In this document: positions 1 through 10,321 of the stretch, in pieces | Numbering within the stretch: position 1 is the stretch's first letter | How the letters are laid out: each line of letters starts with the position of its first letter | NCBI GenBank assembly: GCA_021234155.1 | Contig: JAJEKV010000051.1 | Location: 951,692 to 1,015,691 of the forward strand | Reading direction: 5' to 3' | Length of the DNA stretch: 64,000 nucleotides | DNA from: Isoetes taiwanensis | Lineage: Eukaryota; Streptophyta; Lycopodiopsida; Isoetales; Isoetaceae | Notes under the pieces: generated by a model | The model's input: only the letters and a program-made list of their open reading frames with translations | Databases searched by the model: none | Told to the model about the DNA's origin: nothing | Position numbers and translations under genes: made by a program

Positions 1-564
1 GTGATGTAATCCCATAGCGACCTGTAGCCTTGAGAGCCGAAAATATGCCAAATCATAGACTAAGCTGGAAAAATATAGGGATGTGTGGAGATTGGCATGG
101 GAACAAAATTAAAAGCCAAAGGGTTATGAGTAGAACAAAGCAAATATCCTGAGTATTTATCCTCTGCAGATCAAGGAACCTAGCTGTTAATATGTATGAT
201 ACAAACACTTTTTCACTGGTCAATATCTAAGAAAGGCTATCAGTCAGCATTCAAGGCATAATTTAAGTCCTTGCCATCACCACTAAAAATATAAGGTTCA
301 GGTCCAAATTAACACCTACCCCAGATCAGCAACTTAAATAATAGCAAATTAACAAGTGAAGAGACTACTGGAAAACCATAGATCATTACAATCATTGGGC
401 ATCAGTGAGGCAAACATGGCTTGAGGAGAAAAATTAAAATGTAAGGTCATCGAAACTAACTCTTAACCCATCTCTTAGCCAAATCAAAGACTAAATTCAC
501 CAAATCAGCAATGTAAGACTAAGAATCTAGATAAAATAACATCCAACTATTAAATCATTAAAAG
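1..564. other. AT-rich non-coding stretch
   Basis: No open frame, repeat or RNA signal could be recognised here on either strand. Confidence 0.4.
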
Positions 565-569
565 GAAAC

Positions 570-996
570 CTGGTCCATAGCAGATAATAAAAGCCCAGGC
601 TTGCGCCGATAGCCGCTCCTGGATCTGAAGGAACAATGGGGCTTCTCATGCTGCCTCCATTTACTCCTGGCCGAGAAGATTGTTCCAAAGCTTAAACTGA
701 CGTTCCGAGCAGAATTAACATAGCCTTATTACCACCGTCCCCATGCATTCCGAGTGCACAACAGGCTAGAAACGCAACAACCTGTACAAAATCTGTATAA
801 CCTTTGTGAAGACCATAAATCTGCACATTTTCAGCAAGAAGACCATAAGAAAAAAGGGGTCATGCTTTGCACTGAGTTCTAGAGGCCGATCAACAGCCAG
901 CCATGGCAAGCCACTGAATATTAGAGCAGCATCGATTCTCTGAGTAACTGTGGCATTGCTCAAATCCTTACCTGCTCTATCGTACCAAAGATCCAA
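570..996 (-). other. two exon-like open segments, unrecognised
   Basis: On the minus strand one frame is open from about 691 down to 571, reads PIVPSDPGAAIGASLGFY near its end and runs into a GT donor (CCAG then GTTTCC). A second open frame at 766-996 begins near a GTAAGG donor-like site. Neither resembles a family I know. They may be exons of the same minus-strand locus as the segments at 2.25-2.59 kb, but phases were not reconciled. Confidence 0.2.
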
Positions 997-1106
997 GATC
1001 TCATAACATTAGCTACCAGAGCTCAAGCTTCAAGATCTCATACACAAGCCGGATTGCCGGATTAAAGCCGGATTGCTGGACTGCCATAGACAAAATGCAT
1101 CTGTAG

Positions 1107-1820
1107 ATCCCAAGGTCTGCTGCTCAAGATGCTGTGAGGGAATTTGAAGCTCAAGATAAGTACGTACAGGAGGAGAACTTGAAAAGAGCAAGACAAAGAC
1201 TTGAATTAGAGAAGAAGAAGCTAGAGGTGCAGAGATATAATGAGAATCTTATAAAGTTGAAAAAGATAAGGTGGAAAAAAGACTGCGTACATGCCGAGAA
1301 AGCATATGAAGAGGAGGTTGCCATTGCGGAGGTGGAGCATGCAAAGCTTGTGGAGGAGGTTAAACAGCGAAATGCAGAAATACTTCAAGCTGCGTTGTTG
1401 GAGCACAGAGCAATGATTGCTGCAGTTGAGTCATACAACGAGACTGTCAGGCCATATGTGGAGGCGTCTAATATAGTGCGTGGGGAGATAGCTCGCGTTC
1501 AACGTTTTCTTAAGTACCTTATAAATACTTATGTGGATCCTGCCTCCAGGGGTTCTAAACCAAGCTTTGACTCAGATATTAGATTGCTTGCAAAGGCAAA
1601 TCGTGCTTTGGATACCAAACTGCTTATTGAAGCATTGCAGGAAGCCTATGAAACTAGAGGGAAGGCAGAAAGGGCTAGTATATATAAGAGAACAGACCTA
1701 ACTGGCATGATGCCAGTTCATCCACCCCGTGCTCTTTCTCACCATTGTGCCTTGGATGATGCTGCCCCTCATCATTTGTCTTTGGATGACCAGCCTTCTG
1801 AAATCATTATTAATGGCTGA
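1107..1820 (+). CDS. coiled-coil protein, C-terminal exon, function unknown
   Basis: This is the longest clean reading frame in the window: about 237 codons, opening just after an acceptor-like CTGTAG at 1101-1106 and ending at TGA 1818-1820. The first ATG-like start is not needed, because upstream codons from ATCCCAAGG are in frame, so it reads as a 3'-terminal exon. Residues 1-115 are dominated by Lys, Glu, Arg and Ala in heptad-like spacing (for example LKRARQRLELEKKKLEVQR), predicting a long charged coiled coil; residues 120-200 look helical and globular; the tail is His/Asp rich (PPRALSHHCALDD). I do not recognise the family. A structural or cilium-type coiled-coil protein is possible, but this is inference from composition only. 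The frame has no lesions, unlike most coding remnants in the window. Confidence 0.5.
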   Translation: MPRSAAQDAVREFEAQDKYVQEENLKRARQRLELEKKKLEVQRYNENLIKLKKIRWKKDCVHAEKAYEEEVAIAEVEHAKLVEEVKQRNAEILQAALLEHRAMIAAVESYNETVRPYVEASNIVRGEIARVQRFLKYLINTYVDPASRGSKPSFDSDIRLLAKANRALDTKLLIEALQEAYETRGKAERASIYKRTDLTGMMPVHPPRALSHHCALDDAAPHHLSLDDQPSEIIING

Positions 1821-2245
1821 ACTTATAGCACAATCTTGCGCATTTGCTGAGAATCTGGATGGATCCCTAAGATCTCGTCTGTTTTGGTGGTGGCGCTGTT
1901 TGTCCGATCCTTATGGCTGTTTTGCTACCCTAGTAGAAGGGCAATGGGCAGAAAGATATTGCCAGAAGCCCTAATTAGAGAAGTCCCAGATGAGAGCCTG
2001 GATAACTGGAGCTTAGATTATAGTGCTGCTGCTCCTACATTAAGATAAGGAAAAATTAGTTAATGATGCAGCAAAATTGCAAGCAAAAAGCTCTAACTAA
2101 AAGTTCATGAGAGCACACAAGAAAAAGCATAGAACCACCTCGTTCAAAACTTGTTGCTCCAAATAACCCAGGGCAAATAGCATTAGTAAATTGCATCTTT
2201 TGCCAATAAATAAATACTTTACGAGAATGTCTTAAAAAAGCGAAG
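1821..2245. other. non-coding stretch after coiled-coil exon
   Basis: Could hold the 3' UTR of the coiled-coil gene. No clear polyadenylation signal or further exon was seen. Confidence 0.3.
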
Positions 2246-2251
2246 CCTTAC

Positions 2252-2423
2252 CTGCTATATTGTTGACAAAATCGCTGCATGATGCAAGCCACAGGAGCTT
2301 TCGCCGAGCCAACAAAATACAGACGCTGCCAAGAACTTGGACCTTTACAACCAGTTTTCTTCACAATCTCTAGTACATTATCAAATGGGCATGTAAACGC
2401 CTTGTCTCTAGTGGAAAAACCAT
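2252..2423 (-). CDS. well-bounded internal exon, unrecognised protein
   Basis: On the minus strand this 172-nt segment lies between an acceptor (CTGTCAG) and a donor (AGCAG then GTAAGG). One frame is fully open and reads DGFSTRDKAFTCPFDNVLEI, then VKKTGCKGPSSWQRLYFVGS, then AKAPVACIMQRFCQQYS. The composition (Cys, Trp, aromatic residues, few low-complexity runs) looks like real protein. I do not recognise the family. The neighbouring segment at 2449-2590 may be its upstream exon. It has fewer than 60 codons, so a simple ORF scan would miss it. Confidence 0.4.
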
Positions 2424-2448
2424 CTGACAGTGAAATACAAATTAGATT

Positions 2449-2590
2449 TTAACCCAGCCACAAAATCAAGGTATCAAGAGTAGAATCTCCAAAAACAAGC
2501 AGAGCTTTTGGCTTCAGAATTTCTTGTGCCCCAAGGCGAAATCCACTTCCATTATTCATGGTAGACCGACCTCTGGACTGCAAGTTTGGA
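2449..2590 (-). CDS. possible first exon with GDSL-like motif
   Basis: A minus-strand frame opens after a TTGCAG acceptor-like site, contains ATG at 2559 and reads LKPKALLVFGDSTLDT before stopping at 2449. The block VFGDSTLDT resembles the GDS(L) nucleophile motif at the N-terminus of plant GDSL esterases/lipases, where the Ser is catalytic. Against this, the expected Gly-Asn-Asn block does not follow, no secretion signal precedes it, and the next segment (2252-2423) does not look like a GDSL enzyme. It is a motif-level suggestion only. Confidence 0.25.
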
Positions 2591-2679
2591 CCTAACCAGA
2601 GCTAGCTGAACTATCTGCAATTGAAATATTTGTATAAAACAAACAAACACACATTGCAAGGCAAAGAACCTGGAAGAAA

Positions 2680-3020
2680 ATGAGTCATGGCCAAGCCGAC
2701 TTCATCTATCTGCAGAGAAAAGTTAGGATACAAAATGAAACACAGATGTGCAAGACAACGAACCCTAGCCATGCCGACTTGATCTATCTGCACGAAAAAT
2801 CAAAATAGAAATAAAAACCAAGTGGTTTTCTTATGGTCCCTAATATGGTAAAAGGGCAAGCCAAGCCGATCTATCCGCAAAAAAATGTGAGGATAGAAAA
2901 TGAACGCATTTGCGAGACAGAATCTTGCGCGGCAAAGCAAAGATAATTTGCTATCATGATCCGGAAGCGATGCATTCATTTGCAGACGTGAATCTTGTGT
3001 GCAAAGCAAAGATAATTTTC
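2680..3020. repeat. degenerate short tandem repeat
   Basis: Phrases recur at irregular spacing: GCCGACTTCATCTATCTGC, GCCGACTTGATCTATCTGC and GCCGATCTATCCGC, followed by two near copies of GGCAAAGCAAAGATAATTT about 67 bp apart. The overlapping small ORFs come from the repeat and are not supported as genes. Confidence 0.5.
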
Positions 3021-3589
3021 AGATCATCCTTTTCTCGAAGTTCTACTTTTAATTCTCGATTACGCCACGGACCTTTAAAACCCGTAAGAAGAATCCAAAA
3101 TACAAACCTTAAGCCTAAAAAATGGGTCAAATTTATGCCACCGAGTCTAAAAAATGATGTAAACAGGACCATTAGGCATGTGTTAAGCAAAATCCCATTT
3201 TGAAAGACGACCTTCATTTCAAATTTCGATTGTGTTCGGGAACAATAGAAGCTCGGTTGTGCTCGCAATGATTTTACATTTACCGGAAGCGAGCCAAAGG
3301 CACATCCTTGTGATGTCGGAAAACTCTTGGCACCGAAAGTATTTTATTAATTAGATTCTAATGGAACGAAATGTTGAAACTAAACTCTAAAGTCGAAGCT
3401 TCAAATCAATTACGGGTTATACAGGGGATTCACAAACGCCGTCGTCATATCCTCGCTCCGCCATAGCCCGACCACAAGCCAGCCGGAACCGAGAACAGAG
3501 AAAAGTGGAAAATATCCTTTGGATGATTTTTAATTAATATGCATTGCCACCTCATGAAGGTGGACATTAAATTTCTTTCCCCATTAAAT

Positions 3590-4265
3590 TTCCTTGACTT
3601 TTAAATCAAGGGAAGAGATTAGAAGCCCCAATTCCAATGATCTGGATTAAAAGCCCCAATTCTATCACCTTCCTTGCAACTTCCTATCCAAAATTGACGG
3701 CGAAGATTTGACCTTCCCTTTTAATCCGACGGCCCATATGAAAAGCCCCAAATAATTTTAATCGACGGTCTAGATAAAATGCCCCAATTTCAAGGGCCCA
3801 GATTAAAAGCCCCAAATAAGGGGGGATGCTTGGGGTGTTACGAGGTGGCACCGTCTGGGCCGTCCATCTCAGAGATGGACGGCCGAGATCAATCTCTACA
3901 CCATGTTGGTAGACCTCCAAATAATTGTATATATATATAAGGATATACAATTATATTATGGGTCCTATGGGGGGTTGAAAGTTTGTAGAGATTCATCCTG
4001 GCCGTCGATTTTCTGAGGTGTCGCGATAATGGCTCTTGGATTTGATGGGGGGGCATGCATGGAGCATGCATGGGGCATGCACCCCATCCCTGGGCCGTCG
4101 ATCGGGCACGTGAGAAATCGTGGCCCTTGATTTCTTTGGGGGATGGATGGCCCGGATCAAAAGCCCCTTTATTTGGGGCTTTTGTTTTCGACCGTCAGAT
4201 TAAAGGGGCAGGTGATATCTTAGTCGTCAAAATATTGCTGAAGGGTGATTTAATGGTGGCATGTG
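3590..4265 (+). mobile_element. palindromic MITE-like element, copy 1
   Basis: Starts with repeats of AAAAGCCCCAATT and carries at 3858-3884 a perfect palindrome (arm GGCCGTCCATCTC around a central A), then GAGATCAATCTCTAC, an AT-rich palindrome around 3930-3955, a GCATGCATGG/GGCATGCACC block at about 4050-4085 and the hairpin CCCCTTTATTTGGGG near 4166. The same ordered modules recur at 22.9, 41.6, 50.6 and 62.4 kb (palindrome type) and at 12.0 and 21.8 kb (GCATGC type). No transposase is encoded, so it looks like a non-autonomous element. Target duplications were not located. Confidence 0.6.
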
Positions 4266-5740
4266 CAATTATGGAGCATTTATTTTTATGATGATGTGGG
4301 AAAGAAAATGGAGAATTTATTGCACAAATTTATTATTATCTATGGTTTTCTATTCTAATAGTGACATGTGCGGATTCTATTCTAATGGTTTTCGAGCAAA
4401 GCGATTTCTGTTCTCACGCCGGAGCAGAGCTCGAAACTTGGATTTCTTCGTGCCTGTGTTATGGCGGCAATGTGGAGCGGCATTCGAGTTTCGCTTTGTT
4501 GCTGATGGCTCCTCATTTCTAGCGATGTGGCAGTCTAGAAATATTGACGCAAAAATGGTTGAATTTGGGCGCCTATCTTGCCGTCTTCTTCACAGTTCAT
4601 CCGTGGTCTGCAAAAAATCCTAGAAGAAACGATTTTGTTAGAACCTTGCTCCTGTTTCGATCCATTCTGTGCAGCTATAGAAGAGCTAGAGCGTCACGAC
4701 AGTGAAGAAGACCACGGATTTTGCTTCCTTAGAAATGTCGGTTTGCAGGTTATTCTTGGAGTTGGAAGCGAGATAGAAAGCAAGCTCTAAAGCCCTTGAA
4801 AGAATCAGGTAATACAGTCATCAGGTCCTTAGGATTTTCTCAATCAAAAGGACCGTGCACTGCTCCACATTTCGAGTTAAGAGGGGAATCCTTCGTTCTG
4901 GGATGAGCATAATGTTCAGGTTGGTTTAGCATTGCTTTCTTAGTTACCCTTTGGTTTGCGGCGAACAATTTTGTTCTGAGGCCAGTACCCAGTCTAGAAT
5001 TATTCCTGCATTTGCTCCTATTTATGTACTAAATCTTTGTTCAATCGCTCTGTTCTTATTGTGCGTTTTGTTTCTGCAGCTGGAAAGGAAATGTTGATCA
5101 AGACTCTTGCTCCGGCAGTCGGTTCTTTATGGTAATTTTCGTCTGCTCCAAATATGACCGGATTTGGAGCTCTGCTCTATAACAGTAGGGCTGTGTAAAA
5201 GTCTTCCTTTAATTCTATTCTGTTTATTTGCTTGCATTGGCGGCCTGATGGTAAGCAGCTATGGCAGAGTTATGGAAGGAATTTTTTCTTTTTTCGTTTT
5301 CTTTATGAGTCTGAGAGCATTCCGGGCATTGCCAAACCCTGCTGATAAATCTCATGTCCAAACATTACATCTCGAAGTAGCCAGGAGTTCTCCGGTGACA
5401 ATGTACGAATTTGATTCTTATACGGCTATTCTGCATTTCTGGATTAATGTTTCTATTTGATTTTCTAGGCTGAAGCAACATCTCGTTTCTAAAAGCAGAT
5501 GGATTTTGTCATTTTGAGCATCGATCTACTAGACAGAATACAAAGGATGCGGCTGTGCAATTCATGTCTTTATTTTTGAAGGAAGAGAAATTAGGATGTA
5601 AGATACTGCACAAATTTGCATGTTTTATCTCAGTTCTTCCCTATCATTTTTTTTTACCATTGTTGTACTAAGGTAATAATACTGCATCTCAGGGCTCAAA
5701 CTGGTGAATGGCCACAAAGAATATCTTCCCGCAAAGAATA
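4266..5740. other. no confident gene
   Basis: Open frames at 4261-4623 and 5164-5460 are of ordinary length for AT-rich DNA and match nothing I know. Several TTTCTGCAG and GTAATT-like splice sites are present, so short exons of the decayed kinase locus downstream cannot be excluded. Confidence 0.3.
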
Positions 5741-5744
5741 TCTT

Positions 5745-5836
5745 CACAGTGAATCATTTGGCAAATAATCCAGTGGGAAGTGGTGGACGTGCTAAGCTAT
5801 ATAAAGGCTGACTCCCAGATGGACATGTTATGGTGT
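5745..5836 (+). pseudogene. receptor-like kinase N-lobe remnant
   Basis: The frame reads VNHLANNPVGSGGRAKLYKG, a stop codon, then LPDGHVMV. This matches the ATP-binding (subdomain I) region of plant receptor-like kinases, typically GSGGFGxVYKGxLPDGxxVAVK: the glycine-rich loop GSGG, the YKG and the LPDG strand are visible. The third loop glycine is replaced (GGRA instead of GGFG), an in-frame TGA splits the strand, and no invariant lysine or later kinase subdomain follows. It is therefore a dead fragment. The surrounding 5.9-7.0 kb contains an internal duplication and may include further unrecognisable pieces of the same locus. Confidence 0.6.
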
Positions 5837-6088
5837 GAGTTTTAAAGGTCTGCTTTGCATGTGTTATGTTGTGAGTTCTATATTCAAAGCACTGGGGTAA
5901 TTTTAGGCTATGATGGATTCGTTTGCAATTCTTGAGTCGTCATTTCCATCATTCTAATGCATGTATTGCCTAATGCAGCTTCAGATGATTGCCATTTGAA
6001 ACACCTCATGGAAGCATATTGTTGCAGGACCTGCCTTATGGGCTTTGATATTCAGTGCAGCTTGCTGCCTTAACAGTCCTGATCAACT

Positions 6089-6273
6089 CATGTTACTAAG
6101 CTGGAGACATGTCTACTATAGGTGCCGACAGCTGTGGCCTCCTTACGTGCTTATTTTGCATCTTGAGAAGAAAAATGTTAAAAATCAAAGCGAGCATTTA
6201 GTCTTCTTCTTGCAAATTCTCAAATGAGACAGGTTCCTCCACCGGATCTAATTGACAAGGTTTGTTTTGGAAA
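6089..6273. repeat. duplication copy 1 (deleted)
   Basis: Near-identical to 6560-6816, beginning CATGTTACT and ending GGTTTGTTTTGGAAA. Relative to copy 2 it lacks about 80 bp between GTGGCCTCCTT and ACGTGCTTATT. Confidence 0.8.
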
Positions 6274-6559
6274 CATAACTCACTGCTATTCTTCCAAGCA
6301 AAATCTTTAAACTTAGGATCAAATGGAGGTACCTTAGGCTTTTCTATGCAGGTGAGAACTATATGTTGTGGAAGCTTGGGATTTGAGGGTAATTATAATT
6401 TAACAGTTATATCATTATGAAGGATTTATGGAGTGGTGGCCTAGAATAATATCATATCAGTTCAAAACATCATTCCTGTGCATGATGTCTTGGCAGATCA
6501 TGCTGCTCTACATTTTCCCAGGGCAATTCTCAACTCTGTACAATGGAATCGTTATTTCT

Positions 6560-6816
6560 CATGTTACTCGGCTGGAGACATGTCTACTATAGGTGCCGAT
6601 AGCTGTGGCCTCCTTGCAAAGTGTTGGCGAGCTTAGGAAGCCCCTGCATATTTACTGGAATGGCATTATTTGCCATTATTTTGCAATTTGACGTGCTTAT
6701 TTTCCATCTCCAGAAGAAAAATGTTAAAAATCAAAGCGAGCATTTAGTCTTCTTCTTGCAAATTCTCAAATGAGACAAGTTCCTCCACCGGATCTAATTG
6801 AGGTTTGTTTTGGAAA
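6560..6816. repeat. duplication copy 2 (full)
   Basis: Longer partner of 6089-6273, about 470 bp downstream in the same orientation. Long identical blocks such as AAATCAAAGCGAGCATTTAG indicate a fairly recent local duplication. Confidence 0.8.
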
Positions 6817-7205
6817 ATAGATATATAAGCACATGTTTTGTATTTCACAACTGAGTAGTCTAATAATATGAAAAAATGCAGATAAGTTAGCATGTAGGCC
6901 TGCTTAAACTAGCAGGGCTGCGTAACTTTGAACTGATTCAGTTCCTAATTGATCCAAAGTGCTGTTCTGCCCATGCCATGTCTATTTCTCGTCAATTAAA
7001 GGATTTGAAGGAAGTCTTCTGCGTTTATTGATTGATAATTGTGGCTCCGTCAATGGTTGTGGCTCGATAAGGGCAATTAGGTTGCATCCCCATTAGACTG
7101 TGAATTTGGTGCCTCAGTGCAATCTCGGACAGAAAAAACACCTTTTCCAGTGATTTCCTTTGGCTGCGCCAGATTATCACGGACAAAGGTTGCAACAACA
7201 TTCTT

Positions 7206-7302
7206 TTATTTACTGCAAGAAGCACTCCATCAGCAGGTTCTTCGTGAGGTTCTTCAACGGCATGGAGTGCAGGTTAGATTTCTTTGTGCTTTGCATGGGC
7301 AA
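7206..7302 (+). repeat. dispersed exon-like repeat, copy 1
   Basis: Similar over roughly 95 bp to the minus strand of 37921-38017, including the shared blocks GCATGGAGTGCAGGT and AGATTTCTTT. One frame reads LHQQVLREVLQRHGVQ up to a GT dinucleotide, so similarity spans a possible exon end and the start of an intron. The family is unknown. Confidence 0.5.
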
Positions 7303-7319
7303 GTATGAGAATGTTGGAA

Positions 7320-9498
7320 AACATAATTTAATCTTTGTGCACGCAAGATAGAAGAAAATCAAGGCTCAGAATTCTGATAGACAGCAGAGATCAATCAACT
7401 GATGTACATGTTGATGGGTAGTTGAAAGTCATTCTTGAAATGCTATATGCCGATGTCATATTCGTATTGTGTTTTCAACGGCACTTCCAATTTAAGACTT
7501 AGAAATGGTTGATGAATTCATGCGAGTGCAATGACAAAAGTGATTATTATATTGATTGATAAAAGATGCGTGAAACGGAGTCGCAATGTTATTAAACTTT
7601 CCGATGTAGGTAGCTTGGGGTTAGCACGAATACCCCATCCCTTCCACTCCTCAAGAGAAACCTAACCCTTGAGCATAAACTGTCCAAAATTGCATATCCG
7701 ACTTTGTTACTCGGTATATTAACCTTTTGAAAGATGCACACGATTCACGAAGTCCATCTTTTCATATTCTTTGCACTGTTGAATCTTTCTTGTGAATTCA
7801 GTATATTCTAGTTTACAAAATACTGTAGTAGGAGCAGAAACAGCCCCCCAAATTTACATGCAGCATGGATTAGGGGCATTTCCATCCTTCTTGTTGAAGA
7901 ATGATGAGGTATGGCCTTAAATTAAACATTCAAGGTGATTCTTGCATAAGTTAAATTGCTTCTTCCTAGAGCATTGCTTCTTACCGAATCATCCTCAAGG
8001 GACTGCTATCTACTTTCCCTTCGAGTCTCGAACCTGAGATTCCACAACGAAGGAAATAAATGACAAGGAAATAAATGACCTTAACGTGCTTTTGCCCCTA
8101 CTCAAGGATGCTAGGCAAAGAGAAAAGCTGCGATTTAACTACCATTATAATTATTGCTAATTCATAGAGCTCTTCCCTCACATTGTAAAACTTTCCTAAC
8201 AAACTCTTGATTAAAGGATAGACAAGCTCTCCGATCCTTTACAACACTAATAGTTGGCATGATAGACCTTCTTTTGCACATTGCATCTTTGGAAGCAATG
8301 CAAAATTATCAGTTCGTACTTGGGTTTTAACTTCCTGCCCGATTTTTATTGTCCTGGTGTAATATTGGGATGCTTGATATAAAAGAAGAAGGATGCAAGT
8401 TAAAGTTCCCTCGGCAACAATCTCTGGCTCTAACAATTCAAACTATCTATGCATTCTATTTTATTCCATTTTGTGGGTACACACACTTTCTGAATGCTAT
8501 TTCAATAGCCTACTTTTTATAAGGGCATTCAACAAACATCCTTGCGTAAAAAAGGTTGTTCTCAGCGAGATTGACTTGGGAGTTTGATCCAAGTTGATTA
8601 TGGTTGTTGACCAAGAATTTGACCATCTACATGTTCAATATATGTTGATTGGTTGGAACTAAGTATCCCTAGAGCTACATACCCACAGTTCCCAAGGTCT
8701 GTAATGTCCGTTGATACGTGGGTTTTAGGTTAAAGGCTTTAAGATTTACGATCAGAGTAACTATTGACTATTAGCATTGGTTTAGGGTGAAAGGTTCAGG
8801 ATTTTAAGGGTTACTCTCAGGTTTAGTATTGGGAATTTATGTTATTTAGGTTTCACATGGTATTCAAAGAAACAATAACAGGTTAATAAAGTCTTTTCAT
8901 AGTTAAAATGGAAAATTGAATCGACATCCTTGTGTGCAAGAACGCTTTGTTGTAATGTGATTGTTGTTGTTAATGGGATTGTAGACCTCAATTGTGTCCA
9001 GATGTAAAACTTCACTCAATCTTATTGTTTCCAGACTTGCTTTTGTGTTTCTATTATTTGCTGAGGTAACTTAGAAGACCTATTCAGCTATGGCCAATTC
9101 TGAATCATGCAACTCCAGGATACATTTTTCCTTATTATATCAAATGCCCTTCAAATGTCTCAAATGTTTGAACTCTTAACCTTCAAAAACATTCACTTGG
9201 ATGTTGTGTGGTTTTCTATTGTTATCAGATGTATATGTGATGCCCAAACCAAAAGAATGGAGAAGTCATGACCTCGATGTGTAACAAATCAAAACAGCTT
9301 GCCTAACACATTATATAAATGTGACTACCAAAGCTTGGATTTCAACAAAGAGGAAATTGACCATGTTGGATAACTCGTGGAGACCATCTATCCTGCAGAG
9401 AACATAGAACGACATGCAACTTCTCAGGTGGTTTTACCTCTTATAATGGTAGCAATAATACGTGACTTAGGCAATAAGATTTGGGGTTGGTCTAGACT
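7320..9498. other. no confident gene
   Basis: AT-rich with short unrelated frames. Scattered TTTAGGG-like words near 8.79 kb are isolated and do not form a telomere-type array. Confidence 0.35.
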
Positions 9499-9877
9499 AA
9501 ATCTACATGTAAATAGAGCGTTATGGCAACATGCCACTTAGAAAAAGGTTGCCAGGATGGGGTCTCGTGCAAGGAAGAGGTCAAAGAAGGTATGCCGTGA
9601 GGCCCCTGTGCGTCATAATCTCCAGAGTTCAGATAATACGATGTCTAGTAATGATTGTATTGATATGGTAGAACATGCTGATTGTGATGAGGCTATTAAA
9701 CGCCTCAAGATGGTACAAGATATTTGATTATGTACTGTGTATGGGTGGTTTTGCTTAGGGGACTTCGTAGTCCTCTAGGTTTTGAGTCCCATTTCACAGA
9801 CCTCTTGTATGTTTCTTGATTTTTTCATGAATAATAGACTGTCGTCCTTCAACAAAAAAAAAATCTACATGTAAATA
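9499..9877 (+). mobile_element. 5'-truncated LINE-type insertion with target duplications
   Basis: The 17-bp word AAATCTACATGTAAATA occurs at 9499-9515 and again at 9861-9877. Between them lies about 345 bp ending in an A-rich tail directly abutting the second copy. The 3' part (CATGAATAATAGACTGTCG, then CTTCAACAAAAA) resembles plant LINE 3' ends. A short open frame for the presumed ORF2 tail lies inside. Target duplication, poly-A and 5' truncation together are the hallmark of target-primed reverse transcription. A processed transcript of another gene is the alternative. Confidence 0.8.
9557..9727 (+). CDS. C-terminal tail of LINE ORF (fragment, 56 aa)
   Basis: Within the insertion a frame runs from ATG 9557 to TGA 9725-9727. 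It begins MGSRARKRSKKVCREAPVRH, a strongly basic stretch, and ends with an acidic-to-mixed helix (DEAIKRLKMVQDI). An in-frame TAG lies a few codons upstream of the ATG, so the ATG is not necessarily a biological start; the segment is better read as the tail of a longer protein lost by 5' truncation. No reverse transcriptase or endonuclease motif is included. The assignment to LINE ORF2 rests on position before the poly-A tail, not on sequence similarity. Confidence 0.45.
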   Translation: MGSRARKRSKKVCREAPVRHNLQSSDNTMSSNDCIDMVEHADCDEAIKRLKMVQDI

Positions 9878-10321
9878 TAGAGAAGGCAGTGATATTTGAG
9901 ATCGACATAAGCACAATAGATTAGATAAGGCTTTCTTCATTTTGTAAAACTATGCAATGTAACGTTACGAATCCTCAACCCTCACCTAATTTTTGTGATG
10001 CACTTGCAAACAAATGTGCAAATTATTTTTCCAGACAAATTGCATGGTGCAACTCTTAAGGGATGTAGTAGTACAAATGTGCAAAGAGAAGATGGTTCAA
10101 AAATAAGAGATTATTAGGGAATTTGTAGATTTTTGGATAAAACAATCTAAATGGGGGCCCAAGTGATATTTGATACAATGCTCTCCTTCACAATAGTTAT
10201 ATTGTTTTGTGAACCTCTGGCTTCAAAGCTTGACAATAGTTGCACTATTTTGTCAACATTTTGAGTGATGGCTTCAAATTAAACAACATGACATTGATGC
10301 TAAACACAAAATAAATGTGAC

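Noticed and set aside
2954-3268. 104-codon minus-strand ORF over the 2.7-3.0 kb repeat
   Set aside because: Overlaps an equally long plus-strand frame and partly translates the tandem repeat; no motif.
8780-8830. TTTAGGG-like words suggesting an interstitial telomere
   Set aside because: Only isolated, irregular occurrences; no tandem TTTAGGG run.
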